Shown here: piece after piece, positions 63,214 to 64,000 of the stretch
Position numbering within the stretch: position 1 is the stretch's first letter
How the letters are laid out: every line of letters starts with the position of its first letter
Assembly (NCBI GenBank): GCA_951812755.1
Contig: OX638329.1
Span: 2,341,339 to 2,405,338, forward strand
Direction of reading: 5' to 3'
From: an uncultured Latescibacterota bacterium
GTDB taxonomy: Bacteria > Latescibacterota > UBA2968
Length of the DNA stretch: 64,000 nucleotides
Position numbers and translations under genes: made by a program
The notes under the pieces: model-generated
Databases searched by the model: none
The model's input: only the letters and a program-made list of their open reading frames with translations
What the model was told of the DNA's origin: nothing

Positions 63214-64000
63214 TCATGGCCTTTGCGCGCCTTTGGTTTCGACATACACTGAGTACAAACACATGCCGCCTGTCATGAAGAGGCGGTTTTTCTTTTTTCC
63301 GCCAAAGCAGAGGTTGGAACACACTTCGGGCAGGTGAATTTTGCCAATGAGGTCCCCATCGGGCGCGAAAATCTTGACGCCGTTATCTTCGGGGTTGCCC
63401 CAACCCGAGCTACTCCACAGGTTGCCGTCAATGTCGCAGCGAATGCCATCGGCAAATCCGGGCGCCATGTCGGCAAAGATGCGACTGTTTTTGAGGCGGC
63501 CATTTTCCACATCAAAAGCGCGAATATGCGCGGGGCCTCCCAGGCCATGAGAGGAGCCGGTATCGGTGATATAAAGAGTTTTTTCGTCGGGTGAGAAACA
63601 CAGCCCATTGGGGCGCACAAAATCGTCGACAACAACCGTGGCATTTCCGGTATTGGGATCGAGGCGATAGACGCTGATGGGCAATTCATAGTCGGCAATG
63701 TGGCCTTCGTAGTCGATCATGATGCCGTATCCCGGGTCGGTGAACCATATACTGCCGTCGGAATGCGTGGTGATGTCATTGGGCGCATTGAGCGGTTTGC
63801 CCTCAAAGCTGTCGATGAGCACGGTGATGGTTCCGTCGTATTCGGTGCGGGTGACGCGGCGCGTGCCGTGTTCACAGGTGATCAGACGTCCTGCTCGGTC
63901 GCGGGTGTGTCCATTGCAATAATTGGAAGGCTGACGATAGACGCTGAGGCTGCCATCGATTTCGTTCCAGCGCATGATGCGATTGTTGGGAATGTCGCTG
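63214..64000 (-). CDS. SMP-30/gluconolactonase/LRE-family protein, 5' end cut by window
   Basis: The frame is open to the window edge (upstream residues read SDIPNNRI), so the N-terminus is missing. The visible 262 residues are a six-bladed beta-propeller lactonase: YCNGHTRDRAG, LNAPNDITTHSDGSIWFTDPGYG with the calcium-binding Asn and Asp, RPNGLCFSPDEKTLYITDTG, and FADGIRCDIDGNLW with the catalytic Asp. It opens sugar lactones such as gluconolactone. It lies 71 bases upstream of the DUF3311/symporter pair on the same strand and probably shares its transcript. Confidence 0.9.
   Translation of the reverse strand, partial: SDIPNNRIMRWNEIDGSLSVYRQPSNYCNGHTRDRAGRLITCEHGTRRVTRTEYDGTITVLIDSFEGKPLNAPNDITTHSDGSIWFTDPGYGIMIDYEGHIADYELPISVYRLDPNTGNATVVVDDFVRPNGLCFSPDEKTLYITDTGSSHGLGGPAHIRAFDVENGRLKNSRIFADMAPGFADGIRCDIDGNLWSSSGWGNPEDNGVKIFAPDGDLIGKIHLPEVCSNLCFGGKKKNRLFMTGGMCLYSVYVETKGAQRP

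Noticed and set aside
1-64000. tRNA, rRNA, prophage or IS elements
   Set aside because: No cloverleaf, rRNA or transposase/integrase sequence was recognised on either strand; a tRNAscan or ISfinder search could confirm.

Overview
The window looks like part of a chromosome from an uncultured, probably aerobic or nitrate-using heterotroph. The combination of several type I sulfatases, PhyH and JmjC-like dioxygenases, enolase-superfamily enzymes, Gfo/Idh/MocA and aldo-keto oxidoreductases, a mannonate dehydratase and an SMP-30 lactonase is typical of Latescibacterota/Poribacteria-type genomes. That placement is inference from gene content; there is no rRNA in the window. TGA is an ordinary stop codon here. 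No tRNA, CRISPR array, IS element or prophage was recognised.

Layout. 1-2084: end of a mannonate dehydratase and a convergent sulfatase. 2424-13811: genes for a short type IIA topoisomerase, B subunit (2424-4304) and A subunit (8744-10645), separated and followed by accessory DNA. This accessory DNA holds a decayed methyltransferase-HNH gene, two unknown genes in tandem, a Dam-type methylase with a SacI-like endonuclease between near-identical direct repeats, a DUF4160-DUF2442 fusion, and an AvaI/BsoBI-like restriction-modification pair. 13959-21720: aminotransferase, Nudix, sugar isomerase, Tat-exported sulfatase, PhyH, ceramidase-like protein and a GH113-like hydrolase. 21841-32486: a minus-strand nitrogen block (gltD, gltB, 7Fe ferredoxin, ferredoxin-dependent nitrite/sulfite reductase, moaA). 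32556-37304: an exported nuclease/phosphatase-like lipoprotein and smc.

37683-46812: enolase-superfamily enzyme, XPB-N-domain protein, serine hydrolase, AAA-nuclease protein, an AbgB-like M20 amidohydrolase with an in-frame TGA at its metal-binding Cys position, a zinc-type dehydrogenase, an esterase, and a broken second copy of the dehydrogenase 3' end. 46894-48427: an unknown three-gene minus-strand operon whose first gene is frameshifted. 48762-51654: RraA-like, sulfatase and aldo-keto reductase operon. 52335-58067: a tight six-gene minus-strand operon (JmjC-like, isochorismatase-like, sulfatase, TauE/SafE permease, Gfo/Idh, aldo-keto reductase) ending in a strong terminator. 58483-64000: second enolase-superfamily enzyme, HigB toxin with a HigA-peptidase fusion, and an SMP-30/DUF3311/sodium-symporter operon.

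Most metabolic genes fit scavenging of sulfated and other sugars or uronates: sulfatases remove sulfate, oxidoreductases and dehydratases process the sugars, and the SSS symporter imports. Nitrite reductase, ferredoxin and glutamate synthase would carry reduced nitrogen into glutamate. The best candidate for new biology is the probable selenocysteine M20 amidohydrolase (43503-44825): its TGA replaces a Cys expected to bind metal, and it is followed by a hairpin resembling the bacterial SECIS. Next come the restriction-modification island that splits the topoisomerase genes and two operons of unrecognised function. Intergenic DNA carries at least five families of short dispersed repeats.
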